Positions 36,641 to 46,281 of a stretch of DNA of 64,000 bases are shown here, piece after piece. How positions within the stretch are numbered: position 1 is the first letter of the stretch; every line of letters begins with the position of its first letter. The position numbers were made by a program, and so were the translations under genes. The stretch is from Mucilaginibacter sp. L3T2-6 (GTDB taxonomy: Bacteria; Bacteroidota; Bacteroidia; Sphingobacteriales; Sphingobacteriaceae), in NCBI RefSeq assembly GCF_030519355.1, contig NZ_JAUMKC010000001.1, positions 186,001-250,000 of the forward strand, given 5' to 3'. The notes below the pieces were generated by a model. That model searched no databases, was not told where the DNA came from, and worked only from the letters and a program-made list of their open reading frames with translations.

Positions 36641-37876
36641 TCATTTATTCCAATAGTTGAGCTGGTTAATCAGCTGTAGTTTATTGATATTGGTGGTCGT
36701 GCGCAAGTTTCGGATAGTAAAGTAGTTGCTTATGGCGAGTATTAAATCTGCAATGCGCAGGTCGCCTGTTTGAAGCAACCTGTTATCAACCTTAATCAGG
36801 CTTTCAGAATATTTAAGCTGCTCATCTACTTTTTTTAGCAGATTTTCTGTTTCATTTATCTGCAGCTTTAATTGCGCGATCTGTTGTTTATACTGGCTGT
36901 CGAAAAATGTCTTATAGCTCTGCCGGGTTTGTTCCTCCAGCGAAATCTTCCGGTGTTGCATCTTTCGTTGCCCTCCGTCATAAATCGGCATTGTAAAAGT
37001 AAAGCCCGCGCTTACACCAAAGTTCTTATACGCCTGGCTGGAAAAATCTGAATTGTAGCCACCGTCTGCCAATATGCTTGCCTTAGGCTTATAGCTAAAA
37101 TCAACCAATTGACGGCTGTTAATGAGTTTAAGGCTATCGATACGGTATTGGGCAAAAAAAATACTGCTGGCCTCGTTCGGTAAAATGTTTTGATGGATAT
37201 CCGGCTCGCTCAGCTCACTGGTCGCCGTATCGGTAATACCGGCAAGATAATTCAGGGTAGTGTAGTCGGTTTTATATTGAAGACGCGACTGAGCGAGCGT
37301 AAGCTCTTGTTGTTTTAATGTTACCAAAAAGGTTAAGTAATCGCTTTGGCGGTACACGTTGCTGCGCGTCAGTTGTTTAAGCAGGGCTTCTTCTTTGTTC
37401 AACAGGTCGATAAGCTCCTGGTTAAATTTTAACTGCTGCAGGCTGCCGTACGCTGTTAGATATTGCCCGATTATTAGTTTTTTCAGATCCTGCTCAGATA
37501 TTTTCGCCGTGTTATTCAACGATTGAGATTGTAGCGTAATGGCTTGCAATTGGGCATCGATATTTTTCTTACCTACGATAGCCTGGCTAATCCCCATAAG
37601 GGCATTTAGGGTATGCTCATTGGTGATAGCTGGTGCGTATCCGTAACCACTGGCAACGGGTGCATAAAGCCCGGTGCTGTTCAGATTTACCTGTGGCTTA
37701 AGCCCGGCGCGGATGCGGAGGCTATCAATTTGATTAGCTGTTACCTGATTGCGCAGGTCTTTCAATAAAGGGCTGTTATTTTGGGCAATTTCAAGAAAGT
37801 GATTGAGCGTTTGCGTTTGCCCCATAGAAACGGAGCACGTAAGCAGACTCAAAATTATGCCAAAAAGCAATCTCAT
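36641..37876 (-). CDS. TolC-family outer-membrane efflux channel
   Basis: This 411-residue protein has a signal peptide (LLFGIILSLLTCSVSMGQ) and the alternating long helices and short beta strands of TolC proteins, with GYNSDFSSQAYKNFGVSAGFTFTMPI as a barrel strand. It is first in the operon; the promoter should lie in the 200-bp AT-rich stretch upstream of 37876. With the next two genes it forms a complete tripartite pump. Confidence 0.85.
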   Translation of the reverse strand: MRLLFGIILSLLTCSVSMGQTQTLNHFLEIAQNNSPLLKDLRNQVTANQIDSLRIRAGLKPQVNLNSTGLYAPVASGYGYAPAITNEHTLNALMGISQAIVGKKNIDAQLQAITLQSQSLNNTAKISEQDLKKLIIGQYLTAYGSLQQLKFNQELIDLLNKEEALLKQLTRSNVYRQSDYLTFLVTLKQQELTLAQSRLQYKTDYTTLNYLAGITDTATSELSEPDIHQNILPNEASSIFFAQYRIDSLKLINSRQLVDFSYKPKASILADGGYNSDFSSQAYKNFGVSAGFTFTMPIYDGGQRKMQHRKISLEEQTRQSYKTFFDSQYKQQIAQLKLQINETENLLKKVDEQLKYSESLIKVDNRLLQTGDLRIADLILAISNYFTIRNLRTTTNINKLQLINQLNYWNK

Positions 37877-38085
37877 TAAGATATCAATAAGGGTATTTTT
37901 AGCTAAATTATAATATAATTCTGAATTAATTTGGAGTTACAGCCCACTCAATGGTTAAAATGCCTGATAAGAACCGCAGGATACTGTAATGGATGGTAAA
38001 TATTGCGGAATTTTACGCTTATTCAATTTTAAAACAGGTTTGTCACTTAACTTTAGCCCTATCAGTTAATCTTAATCGTTTTATT

Positions 38086-38499
38086 ATGTGGTGGATATAT
38101 GCTTTACTTTCGGCCCTGTTTGCGGCTTTAACTGCAATATTTGCAAAAGTTGGTATTAAAGGAGTCGACACCGATTTGGCGACTGCTATACGTACGGTAG
38201 TTATCTTATTAATTGCCTGGGCAATCGTATTTTTTAAGGGCAGCGCCAGTGCTATAGGCGGTCTTAATAAAATTAATTGGTTCTTCCTGGTATTGTCAGG
38301 CTGCGCAACCGGGCTTTCATGGATATGCTATTTTAAAGCGTTGCAATTGGGCAAGGTTTCGCTGGTGGCGCCGATCGATAAACTTAGCGTGGCGCTGGCG
38401 ATTGTATTGGCTGTGGTATTTTTAAAAGAGTCGCTTAGCTTGAAGCAGGCTATAGGGGCTTTGATGATTATTGGTGGTAGCGTTGTGCTTATTTTTTGA
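38086..38499 (+). CDS. EamA-family half-size transporter (DMT superfamily)
   Basis: This protein of 137 residues contains a single EamA domain of five helices, with the signature GKVSLVAPIDKLSVALAIVLA and a final LKQAIGALMIIGGSVVLIF. Most DMT carriers have two such domains, so this one probably works as a dimer, like small drug or metabolite exporters. The frame is open from 37993 but MWWIYALLSAL at 38086 is the natural start. The substrate is unknown. Confidence 0.82.
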   Translation: MWWIYALLSALFAALTAIFAKVGIKGVDTDLATAIRTVVILLIAWAIVFFKGSASAIGGLNKINWFFLVLSGCATGLSWICYFKALQLGKVSLVAPIDKLSVALAIVLAVVFLKESLSLKQAIGALMIIGGSVVLIF

Positions 38500-38600
38500 G
38501 CGTCGGTGTACCTTATTTGATTTTAAACAGGGTTTTGCTTACATTTTTTTGACAAATGTTGCGGGCTTTAGGATAATTCTAATATCTTGCAGCCGTAAAT

Positions 38601-39230
38601 ATGAGACAAAAATTATCCCTGATTACTCTCCTATTACTGGCTGCCCTGATGGCAGGCAATGCATATGCAAGCAAGCCGCGTAACGCCAAAACTGGTAAGT
38701 CAGGCAAGGCGACTAAAGCGCGCAAATCTTCAAAAAAACATCACCGCGAGGTTGCATACGAGCAGCCGCGTGCAATTGTGCAATACGATAATTCTGCCGT
38801 TGCTGATAGCGTTTCGGCTGATAGCCTTGTGAATTTTGCAGAAACGCTTATAGGTACCCGGTACCGCTCTGCAACGTCAGATCCTGAGCGAGGCTTCGAC
38901 TGTTCCGGCTTTGTAAACTATGTGTTCAAAAATTTCAATTTCAAGGTTCCGCGTTCTTCGCCGGAGTTTATGGGAGTTGGAGAGAAGGTGAGCTATGAAG
39001 ATGCCCGTCCGGGTGATATCATCATTTTTACCAGTCCGACGCATAAGCACAGGATTGGCCACGTGGGCATTGTTGTAAGCAATAATGGAGAAGATTTTAA
39101 ATTTATCCATTCCACATCCGGCAAAGAACATGGCGTAACAATAACGGAAATGGACTCGACCTATAAGCGACGCTTTGTGCAGGTAGTACGCCTGATAAAG
39201 CCTGACGACGTGGTGCTGGCTGCTCAATAA
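38601..39230 (+). CDS. NlpC/P60-family cysteine peptidase (cell-wall hydrolase)
   Basis: The signal peptide ends near NAYA. A strongly basic linker follows (KTGKSGKATKARKSSKKHH). The NlpC/P60 domain has catalytic C101 in DCSGFVNYVF, H154 in HRIGHVGIV, and a third polar residue H170 in FIHSTSG. It should cut D-Glu-gamma-meso-DAP peptide bonds in peptidoglycan. At 209 residues it is a small single-domain member. It stands alone. Confidence 0.9.
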   Translation: MRQKLSLITLLLLAALMAGNAYASKPRNAKTGKSGKATKARKSSKKHHREVAYEQPRAIVQYDNSAVADSVSADSLVNFAETLIGTRYRSATSDPERGFDCSGFVNYVFKNFNFKVPRSSPEFMGVGEKVSYEDARPGDIIIFTSPTHKHRIGHVGIVVSNNGEDFKFIHSTSGKEHGVTITEMDSTYKRRFVQVVRLIKPDDVVLAAQ

Positions 39231-39312
39231 CTACATCGTTACAACGCCACCGCAGTTTCAAAATTTTTCATCCCGACACAAAACAGTATTTTAGCAAACG
39301 CTAAATATCTAA

Positions 39313-40509
39313 GTGGACGGACAGCAAAATCTTACCAAAACGCCTTTGCAATTGCGCATTGGGTGCGCTATTTTCTATTTTATCTCCGGCTTTGGCTATT
39401 CCACCTGGGCATCGCGCATCCCCACTATTAAGCATCAACTCAATTTAAACGAGGCTCAGTTAGGCACTATATTATTTGCCATGCCCATTGGTTTAATGCT
39501 TACTATGCCTGTAACAGATAAACTGCTTTCCCGGTATACCAGCAGGGCAGTAATGCTTTTCGGTTCGTTGTGGTTATGCGTTATCATCGTATTAATAGGC
39601 TACTCAAATTCCGCCTGGCAGTTGGCGTTGATGTTGTTTTGTTTCGGTTCGGCGCGCAACCTTATGACGCTTTCCATAAATACCCAGGGTGTTGCTGTGC
39701 AGGCGCTGTACAGCAAATCCATAATGGCCATGTTCCACGGTGTATGGAGCCTGGCTGGCTTTGCAGGAGCGGGAGTAGGCTATCTGATGGTATATTACAG
39801 CGTAGGTATACATTACCATTTTTTATTTGCCAGCATCGCACTGCTTGTGCTTACGCTTTATTTCATCAAGGATACAATAGACCAAAAACCTATTGTGCAA
39901 AGCAAAAGGCCGGTTTTTTCGCTGCCCGACAAATACCTGCTTAAATTTTCGCTGATATGCTTTGCCAGCATGGCCTGCGAGAATGCCATGTACGACTGGA
40001 GTGCCATTTATTTTCAGAAAGCTGTTCACTCGGAAAAAGCGACTGCAACAGCAGCCTTTGTGGTCTATATGGTGGCTATGACTTCGGGGCGATTGATGGG
40101 CGATAAACTGGTAACCCGCATCGGGATAAAAACAGTATTGAAATTTAGCGGTATATTTATTTTCGCGGGATTGATGGCGGCTGTGCTGCTCCCTTTTACT
40201 GTCACAGCCATGCTGGGTTTTGTGCTGGTCGGACTGGGGGTATCGTGCGTAGTACCTATGATTTTCAGCCTTGCCGGCAAATCAAAAAACATGAGCAGCT
40301 CATCAGCGTTAGCCTCAATTTCTACCGTGGGTTATACCGGTTTTTTGCTGATTCCGCCGTTTGTGGGCTATATCGCACATGCATCGAGTATCCGCTGGTC
40401 GTTCGGCATCATTGCCTTTTTTGGAGTGATGATGGTTTGGCTGGTGTCGAAGCTGAAAACCGGAGACAGCCACCCCGCTGAAGAAAGCACCATTATACAG
40501 GAAAATTAA
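39313..40509 (+). CDS. MFS transporter, YbjJ-like, second copy
   Basis: This 398-residue, 12-helix carrier is a paralogue of the one at 10707. Shared motifs are STWASRIPTIKHQL, SINTQGVAVQ, MFHGVWSLAGFAGAGVG and GVSCVVPMIFS. It appears to start at GTG (39313), since no ATG is suitably placed. It precedes the ABC mini-cassette by 47 bp in the same orientation, so co-transcription is possible, but a functional link is not shown. Confidence 0.85.
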   Translation: MDGQQNLTKTPLQLRIGCAIFYFISGFGYSTWASRIPTIKHQLNLNEAQLGTILFAMPIGLMLTMPVTDKLLSRYTSRAVMLFGSLWLCVIIVLIGYSNSAWQLALMLFCFGSARNLMTLSINTQGVAVQALYSKSIMAMFHGVWSLAGFAGAGVGYLMVYYSVGIHYHFLFASIALLVLTLYFIKDTIDQKPIVQSKRPVFSLPDKYLLKFSLICFASMACENAMYDWSAIYFQKAVHSEKATATAAFVVYMVAMTSGRLMGDKLVTRIGIKTVLKFSGIFIFAGLMAAVLLPFTVTAMLGFVLVGLGVSCVVPMIFSLAGKSKNMSSSSALASISTVGYTGFLLIPPFVGYIAHASSIRWSFGIIAFFGVMMVWLVSKLKTGDSHPAEESTIIQEN

Positions 40510-40556
40510 TTCAACTAAAATATAAGTTATTATCAGAATTTGCGTTATCACAACCG

Positions 40557-40862
40557 ATGCGCAACTTAAAGCTGATCAAACGTTTTTCACGAGGTATAAT
40601 CCCGGTTAATTTTCTGGTGACGATAGTCAGCGTTTATGCCATTGCATCCCACCGCGACCAGGCCAATAAGCTAATCGGTACCTATTTCTGGGGAAAAATT
40701 ATTACCCTGGCGCTAATGATTTTTTTTGCCATGGCATCGCGGAGAAATGAGTTATACTACTATCAAAACCTTGGGCTTTCAAAGCAAAAGCTCGCGTTCA
40801 CCATCGGGCTTTTTGACTTCGGGTTGTGGTTGGTGTTCATAGTAATATCTTATTTACAATAG
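40557..40862 (+). CDS. Mini membrane protein of ABC cassette, 3-helix copy
   Basis: I do not recognise this 101-residue family. It has hydrophobic segments at about residues 14-31, 43-61 and 79-100. Between helices 2 and 3 is RRNELYYYQNLGLSKQKL, nearly identical to KKNELYYYQNLGVTKLRL in the next gene. The two are thus paralogues, and the motif likely faces the ATPase, by analogy to coupling helices. The ATPase gene follows the second copy. ATG at 40557. Confidence 0.6.
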   Translation: MRNLKLIKRFSRGIIPVNFLVTIVSVYAIASHRDQANKLIGTYFWGKIITLALMIFFAMASRRNELYYYQNLGLSKQKLAFTIGLFDFGLWLVFIVISYLQ

Positions 40863-40889
40863 ACACGATTAAAATATAAGTAACCAGGG

Positions 40890-41279
40890 ATGTACTTTAC
40901 ACGCACAATCAAGCTGATCACGAGGTTTTACGGCAACATATTTTTAGCGAATTTTCTCGTTACGCTCAGCTGTATATATTTATTGGGGTTAGCGGGGAAA
41001 AATGCTCAATCGCTGGTATTTGTTTTTTTTTGGTATAAAATAATCAGCATGATGTTTATATTTTATACAGCCATCTATTATAAAAAGAACGAACTGTACT
41101 ATTATCAAAACCTGGGCGTCACTAAACTTAGGCTCGTACTTACCACCTCAGGATTTGATTTTTTGGTTTGGCTGATATTCGTACTGCTGCAATTGATAAC
41201 AGGCATATCTGCCGCTGTGTTTAATTATATATTATGGGGTGTTCTATTAATACACGTTTACGCATATTATAAGAAATGA
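40890..41279 (+). CDS. Mini membrane protein of ABC cassette, 4-helix copy
   Basis: This 129-residue paralogue of the preceding protein has helices near residues 17-36, 42-64, 83-107 and 109-127. It shares the NELYYYQNLG motif between helices 2 and 3, plus an NFLVT opening in helix 1. Its stop codon overlaps the ATPase start (ATGA, 41276-41279), indicating translational coupling and a shared complex. Confidence 0.6.
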   Translation: MYFTRTIKLITRFYGNIFLANFLVTLSCIYLLGLAGKNAQSLVFVFFWYKIISMMFIFYTAIYYKKNELYYYQNLGVTKLRLVLTTSGFDFLVWLIFVLLQLITGISAAVFNYILWGVLLIHVYAYYKK

Positions 41280-41935
41280 TACATACGCTCGAAGCCGACG
41301 GTATTCAGCTTGATTTCGGCACACGCCGCATTTTGAGTGATATTTATCTGAAATGCGAAACCGGCAAGATAACCGGCCTGCTGGGGCGTAACGGACAGGG
41401 TAAGACATGTTTAATGAACATCATATTGGGTTCGCTCAAATCTTCAATCAGCTCTGTCAGGTTTGATGGAGTTGTGACGCGAAAAGTTAATAAGCGGCCC
41501 GATCTGCTGCTGTACCTGCCTCAATTCAATTTCATCCCCAAGGAATTAACAGTGAAACAGGTGTTGGGCGATTTCCGGCTAAGCACTGACGAGTTGAACA
41601 ACCGCTTTCCCGAATTTGAAGGTCGGCATGATTTGAAAGTAAAGCAATTATCCGGCGGGCAATGGCGAACACTTGAACTTTACATCATTGTGAAAGCCTC
41701 CTCATTGTTTGCCATGCTCGATGAGCCGTTTACCCATCTCAATCCCATCCAGATAGAAAATGTAAAGCAATTTTTATTGGAAGAGAAAAGGAACAAGGGC
41801 TTCCTGATAACCGACCATATGTACAATCATCTGCTTGATATAAGCGACGAGGTTTATCTGCTGAAAGATGGCCGGACATACCCAGCCAAAACATTGGAGG
41901 AGTTGGGACAATTAGGTTATGTACTGTTGCCCTAA
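41276..41935 (+). CDS. ABC transporter ATP-binding protein
   Basis: This 219-residue ATPase has Walker A GRNGQGKT (37-44), a Q-loop at Q83, signature LSGGQ (125-129), Walker B LFAMLDE (144-150) and an H-loop at H181. All catalytic elements are intact. It is similar in size to export-type ABC ATPases. It follows the two mini membrane proteins and is coupled to the second by a 4-bp overlap. The substrate is unknown; no standard permease gene is present. Confidence 0.88.
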   Translation: MIHTLEADGIQLDFGTRRILSDIYLKCETGKITGLLGRNGQGKTCLMNIILGSLKSSISSVRFDGVVTRKVNKRPDLLLYLPQFNFIPKELTVKQVLGDFRLSTDELNNRFPEFEGRHDLKVKQLSGGQWRTLELYIIVKASSLFAMLDEPFTHLNPIQIENVKQFLLEEKRNKGFLITDHMYNHLLDISDEVYLLKDGRTYPAKTLEELGQLGYVLLP

Positions 41936-42016
41936 ATTCTAAAAATCAACCCATTTAACTGACCTGTGCCGGGCGTGATGATAAGCCGGCGCCCCCCGGA
42001 AATTAACTTACCTAAA

Positions 42017-42047
42017 TTGTTAATTCAAATGCATATAGTTAAATTTG
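42017..42047 (+). promoter_or_regulatory. Bacteroidota-type promoter
   Basis: TTG (42017-42019), a 20-bp spacer, then TAAATTTG (42040-42047) fit the phylum's -33/-7 consensus. It would start transcription at about 42054, 100 bp before the 1215-residue TonB-plug gene. Confidence 0.55.
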
Positions 42048-42155
42048 GGTACAGCGAGAAGAAGCTATTAACTATTACTCCCTTATCTGTTGATGGTGAT
42101 GTTTGACTGTGGGCAGGCGGTGCCAATTGCTTGCCGTTACAATAATGTTGAATTT

Positions 42156-45100
42156 ATGGGCAAAGCCTTGTTGTTGTTTATAGTTTTTTTTCCGTTTACG
42201 GTTTTCAGCCAGGTCGCAATAACCGGTAAGGTAGTTAGTCAGGCTGGAAATAAGCCTGTGGCCGGGGCTGCGGTATTTTTGAGCAATACCACCATTGGCA
42301 GCAAAGCGGCTCCTGTAAACGGAATCTTCGCCCTGAAAGATATCAGGCCGGGTCATTATGATCTGGTAATTGCGGCGCCAGGGTTTGCTACTTACAACCA
42401 AAAAGTAGACGTGGAAGGGAACAATATAGCGCTTCAGACCATAAGGCTTGTGCCCCGGGCCTCTGTGCCGCCTCCTGATATATCATCTCCCGAAAATACA
42501 CCAACCGTTTTCAACAAAGACCTGGCGCTTTTTAAAACTGAATTTTTAGGGGCGTCCGCAAGGGCTAAAGATTGCAAAATAGAAAACCCAGGTGCACTAG
42601 CATTGCATTACGATGAGCATACCAGCACCCTGACAGCATCAGCCAATGATTTTTTGGTGATTACCAATAATGCGCTCGGTTACAAAATAAAATATCTGAT
42701 AAAAAAATTTTCTCTCAGCAATGGCGAAGAGCGCGCAGTGGATTATTCGGGCTTTGTACTTTTTGAGGAACTGAAAGGCACTGCCAGGCAGGAACGAATC
42801 TGGCAGGAGCGCCGGCAGGAAGCTTATGAAGGTTCACCTGCTCATTTCTTAAGTGCTGCGGTAAATGATAAACTGGAACAGGAGGGCTTTAAGGCAATGC
42901 AGCTGACCTTGAATTCTGACAGGCCTGCGGATAGTTTGATAAACTCAAAACTAAAAATATACCTTGCTTCTGCGAATGCCAACCCCGATTCGCTAAACTA
43001 CTGGGTAAAGAAAAAGAAGCTTCCAAAAACTGCGGATCAGCTATCGCGGGGGGAACTTTCAAAAAAGGATTTAATATCGGGACCGGATGATAAGGGACGA
43101 TATGCACTCGGGCTGAAAAATTCTGAACTGTATATCAGCTACAATAAATATCACCGGATCAATATAGTACCGGTAACGAAAATATCTTCATTTGATAATG
43201 CCGGCAATACGCTGGTCACCTTCAATTTTCCGCGTGCTATCTTCGATAAAAATAATGTACTGCTTAACAAGCAGGCGCTGAGCTATGAAGGGGCGTGGTC
43301 GAGGCTTAGGGTTGCAGATATGTTGCCGGTTGATTTTCAGCCCCATCAAACCGCGGCTATTATACCTGACACTGTATTGGTGAAAAATCTGACCGCAAAA
43401 CTAACCGCTTATAAAGGCCTTAACACCGAGAAACCCTATCTGCATTTTGATAAACCGTACTATGCCGCCGGAGACACCATTTATTATAAAGCTTACGTAA
43501 CCGATATCACGAAGCATGAATTGTCAAGGCAAAGCGAGGTATTGAATGTTGAACTCATCAGCAGTGATAACAAAATTAGCCGATGGGAAAAAATTCAACT
43601 GACAAATGGCCTTGGCTGGGGCGACTTTGCACTGCCTGATACGCTTAAGCCGGGCAATTACCGCGTAAGGGCATATACAAAGTTGATGCGTAATGCAGGA
43701 GACGATACTTTTGAAAAAACTATACCTGTTGGCAATGCTGCCGATGCCCGGGTACCGGAAAGCGGCGGTGCGGTGGTGAGCAATCCGCAAACCACTGTTT
43801 CCGCAGTGAGGCCTGACGTGCAATTTTTGCCTGAGGGGGGGTATATGCTAAATGGGGTAAAAAACAAAATTGCTTTTAAGGCGGTTTCGCCGGATGGATT
43901 CGGAGTGAATGTAAAAGGCGCCGTTACCGACAACGACCACAAAACTGTTGCCTCATTTGCGGCTGCACATTTGGGTATGGGGGCTTTTGAGTTTGTGCCG
44001 GTGACAGGCAAAACGTATATGGCCAGCATCACTTATGCCGACGGTAGTACCGGCATGCTCGATTTGCCAAAAGCTACCGACGACGGCTATCACCTCAATA
44101 TCGATAATAGTAACCCGGTGGCTATCACTATCAGCGTAGCAAGTGGCAAACAAAATGCTCTGGATAAGCTGAGCCTGGTAGGGCAATCTGGCGGGGTGGT
44201 TTATTTTTCGGCAAAAAGCAAGGATAGCAAGCAGTTTGATGTAACGGTATCTAAATCGGAATTTCCTACCGGAATTGTGCAATTTACCCTGTTTAATGCC
44301 GATGGCCTTCCTTTAAATGAGCGACTGGTTTTTGTGAATAATGATGACCAGTTAAAGCTGAATGTATCATCCCCGCAAACGGCTTATGTCACCCGCAAGA
44401 AAGTAACCATCAACCTGGAAGCTAAAAATAAGGCTGGTTTGCTTACCGTCGGTAATTTTTCAGTATCGGTTACTGATGAATCGAAAGTGCCGGTGAATGA
44501 GCTGAACGAAAACACGATATTGTCGGATTTGTTACTCACTTCGGATCTGAAAGGCTATGTAGAAAAGCCGAATTACTATTTTACCCAAATCAGCGATAAA
44601 ACCAATTCAGACCTGGACCTGCTGATGCTTACCCAAGGTTATCGCCGGTTTGAATGGAAGCCAGTATTAAGTGATGACAGCATAGCCCCGGTTTATCAGC
44701 CAGAAAAAGCCTTGACCATATCCGGAACGGTAAAGAAAGCTGGCAAACCGCTGATCAATCAAAAGGTTACACTTTTTGCCAAAACAGGTGGTACATTTTT
44801 TAAGGATACTACCACCAACGCTGTAGGAAAATTTGCATTCAAAAACCTGGTTTTTGCCGACAGTACAAAATTTGTGGTACAGGCTAAAGTAACCAAAGGT
44901 CAGGATAACGTAGAACTGACTATCGATACACCCGATAATATACCAGTAGCCAACAATAATAGCCGCGGTCCGGGCGGTATCAGGTTAACAACTAATAACG
45001 CAGCCGAAATTGATATGTCCGCATACATTCAGAACGCGAAGCAGTTTAGCATGGAGCTGCAGAAGTACGGCATTAACCAGCACCCGCTGCTGTTGCGAGA

Positions 45101-45803
45101 AGTTAACGTGAAAGATAAAAAAGGTCCTGACGAATTTGCGAATTCCCAAAACCTAAACGGCAAAGGGAGCGCCGACCAGGTAATTACCGCCAAAGACCTT
45201 GAAACGCTGGCTTGCGGCAGGCTTACCGAATGCCTGCGGGCAAAACTAAACAGCAACATAGTTTTTAAGAACGGCTATATGTATGTAAGAAAGCTAAGCG
45301 CGCTCGACTTTACGACCACCACAGAATTTAAAGATCCGATGAAAGTTATAGTAGACGGAACTATGCTGGAAGCTGACTGGAATTTGCTGGATAATATAAA
45401 TACCGCGGATGTTGAAAGCGTTGAAGTATTGGCAGATATACACAGCACTGCCATTTACGGTACGCAAGGCTCGGCAGGACTGATACTTATTACGCTAAAA
45501 AAAGGCCGCAAGATTAACAACTATTACAAGTATGCGCCGGGAGTGGTTACCTACACGCCAAAGGGCTTTTATATTGCCCGTACTTTTTACGCGCCACAGT
45601 ACGATAACCCGCACACTAACCAAAAAATACCCGACCTGCGCAGTACCATCTACTGGAACCCAACCGTAGTTACCGGCCTGGACGGCAAAGCCTCTTTCGA
45701 TTTTTTTAATGCAGATGGAAAAGGGCATTATAAGGTGGTAGTTGAGGGGATTGATATTGAAGGGCGCCTGGGAAGGCAGGTTTACAGGTACAAGGTGGAG
45801 TGA
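42156..45803 (+). CDS. Large periplasmic/outer-membrane protein with carboxypeptidase-like, macroglobulin-like and TonB-plug domains
   Basis: This 1215-residue protein has a signal peptide (LLLFIVFFPFTVFSQ). Next is a carboxypeptidase regulatory-like domain (20-105, ITGKVVSQAGNKPVAGAAV), then a domain with a CKIENPGAL motif. A macroglobulin MG2-type domain near 421-520 reads YLHFDKPYYAAGDTIYYKAY. A second regulatory-like domain lies near 855-905, and a TonB plug domain near 995-1118 has VIVDGTMLEADWN and SVEVLADIHSTAIYG. No 22-strand barrel follows, so it is not a transporter. The C-terminus reads GRQVYRYKV. A shorter paralogue follows at 46691. The role is unknown. The start at 42156 fits the signal peptide. 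Confidence 0.75.
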   Translation: MGKALLLFIVFFPFTVFSQVAITGKVVSQAGNKPVAGAAVFLSNTTIGSKAAPVNGIFALKDIRPGHYDLVIAAPGFATYNQKVDVEGNNIALQTIRLVPRASVPPPDISSPENTPTVFNKDLALFKTEFLGASARAKDCKIENPGALALHYDEHTSTLTASANDFLVITNNALGYKIKYLIKKFSLSNGEERAVDYSGFVLFEELKGTARQERIWQERRQEAYEGSPAHFLSAAVNDKLEQEGFKAMQLTLNSDRPADSLINSKLKIYLASANANPDSLNYWVKKKKLPKTADQLSRGELSKKDLISGPDDKGRYALGLKNSELYISYNKYHRINIVPVTKISSFDNAGNTLVTFNFPRAIFDKNNVLLNKQALSYEGAWSRLRVADMLPVDFQPHQTAAIIPDTVLVKNLTAKLTAYKGLNTEKPYLHFDKPYYAAGDTIYYKAYVTDITKHELSRQSEVLNVELISSDNKISRWEKIQLTNGLGWGDFALPDTLKPGNYRVRAYTKLMRNAGDDTFEKTIPVGNAADARVPESGGAVVSNPQTTVSAVRPDVQFLPEGGYMLNGVKNKIAFKAVSPDGFGVNVKGAVTDNDHKTVASFAAAHLGMGAFEFVPVTGKTYMASITYADGSTGMLDLPKATDDGYHLNIDNSNPVAITISVASGKQNALDKLSLVGQSGGVVYFSAKSKDSKQFDVTVSKSEFPTGIVQFTLFNADGLPLNERLVFVNNDDQLKLNVSSPQTAYVTRKKVTINLEAKNKAGLLTVGNFSVSVTDESKVPVNELNENTILSDLLLTSDLKGYVEKPNYYFTQISDKTNSDLDLLMLTQGYRRFEWKPVLSDDSIAPVYQPEKALTISGTVKKAGKPLINQKVTLFAKTGGTFFKDTTTNAVGKFAFKNLVFADSTKFVVQAKVTKGQDNVELTIDTPDNIPVANNNSRGPGGIRLTTNNAAEIDMSAYIQNAKQFSMELQKYGINQHPLLLREVNVKDKKGPDEFANSQNLNGKGSADQVITAKDLETLACGRLTECLRAKLNSNIVFKNGYMYVRKLSALDFTTTTEFKDPMKVIVDGTMLEADWNLLDNINTADVESVEVLADIHSTAIYGTQGSAGLILITLKKGRKINNYYKYAPGVVTYTPKGFYIARTFYAPQYDNPHTNQKIPDLRSTIYWNPTVVTGLDGKASFDFFNADGKGHYKVVVEGIDIEGRLGRQVYRYKVE

Positions 45804-45957
45804 ATATCATTTATTTTAAAGCTTACATGTTTTAGGCGCAGAAAAATAAGCTATCAGCTTAAAGCGGAATATTATACGCTTAATTTATCAACCAAGAGAA
45901 CAAAATCGCGCAGTCGTAAAAACTGCAGATAACCGCAGGAATAGTATCTGGATATTT

Positions 45958-46164
45958 CAATACGATAACCCGCACACCAACCAAAAAATGGCTGATTTGC
46001 GCAGCACCATTTACTGGAACCCGAACGTTATTACCGATAAAGATGGCGAGGCGTCTTTCAGCTACTTTAATGCGGATGGCAAAGGCACTTACCGGATGGT
46101 AATTGAGGGTATTGATGCGGATGGCAATTTGGGGAGACAGGTTTTTAGATATAAAGTGGAGTAA
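45958..46164 (+). pseudogene. C-terminal remnant of a third TonB-plug/MG-domain paralogue
   Basis: The frame from 45958 reads QYDNPHTNQKMADLRSTIYW and ends in GRQVFRYKVE before TAA at 46162. It matches residues covering the last 68 codons of the upstream 1215-residue protein, with DNA similarity as well. Upstream of 45958 homology stops abruptly and the frame runs into unrelated sequence. It is therefore a truncated duplicate, left between two full relatives at 42156 and 46691. Confidence 0.7.
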
Positions 46165-46281
46165 ATGAAACGAATTGTGCTGCTTCTATTTTTAAATTTA
46201 TTAATTGACATCGCTGCATCTTGCCAGCCTGTTGAGAGTGGCGGCAGTACAGGGTTGATTTTAAAATGCGGAATCATCTGA
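46165..46281 (+). CDS. Possible short lipoprotein, maybe degraded
   Basis: Directly after the remnant's stop, a 38-codon frame begins MKRIVLLLFLNLLIDIAASC, a good lipoprotein signal with lipobox AASC, and stops with TGA at 46279. Another frame then stays open to 46402 (SSDLKKPIYLKQDMMADAEI). This suggests that a longer small lipoprotein may have been frameshifted. The rest of the gap to 46690 has only an AAATATTTTT/AAAAATATTT repeat (46489-46516). Confidence 0.35.
   Translation: MKRIVLLLFLNLLIDIAASCQPVESGGSTGLILKCGII

Noticed and set aside
39313..41935. MFS carrier and ABC mini-cassette as one functional system
   Set aside because: Only the 47-bp spacing links them; the other MFS paralogue at 10707 has no such neighbour.
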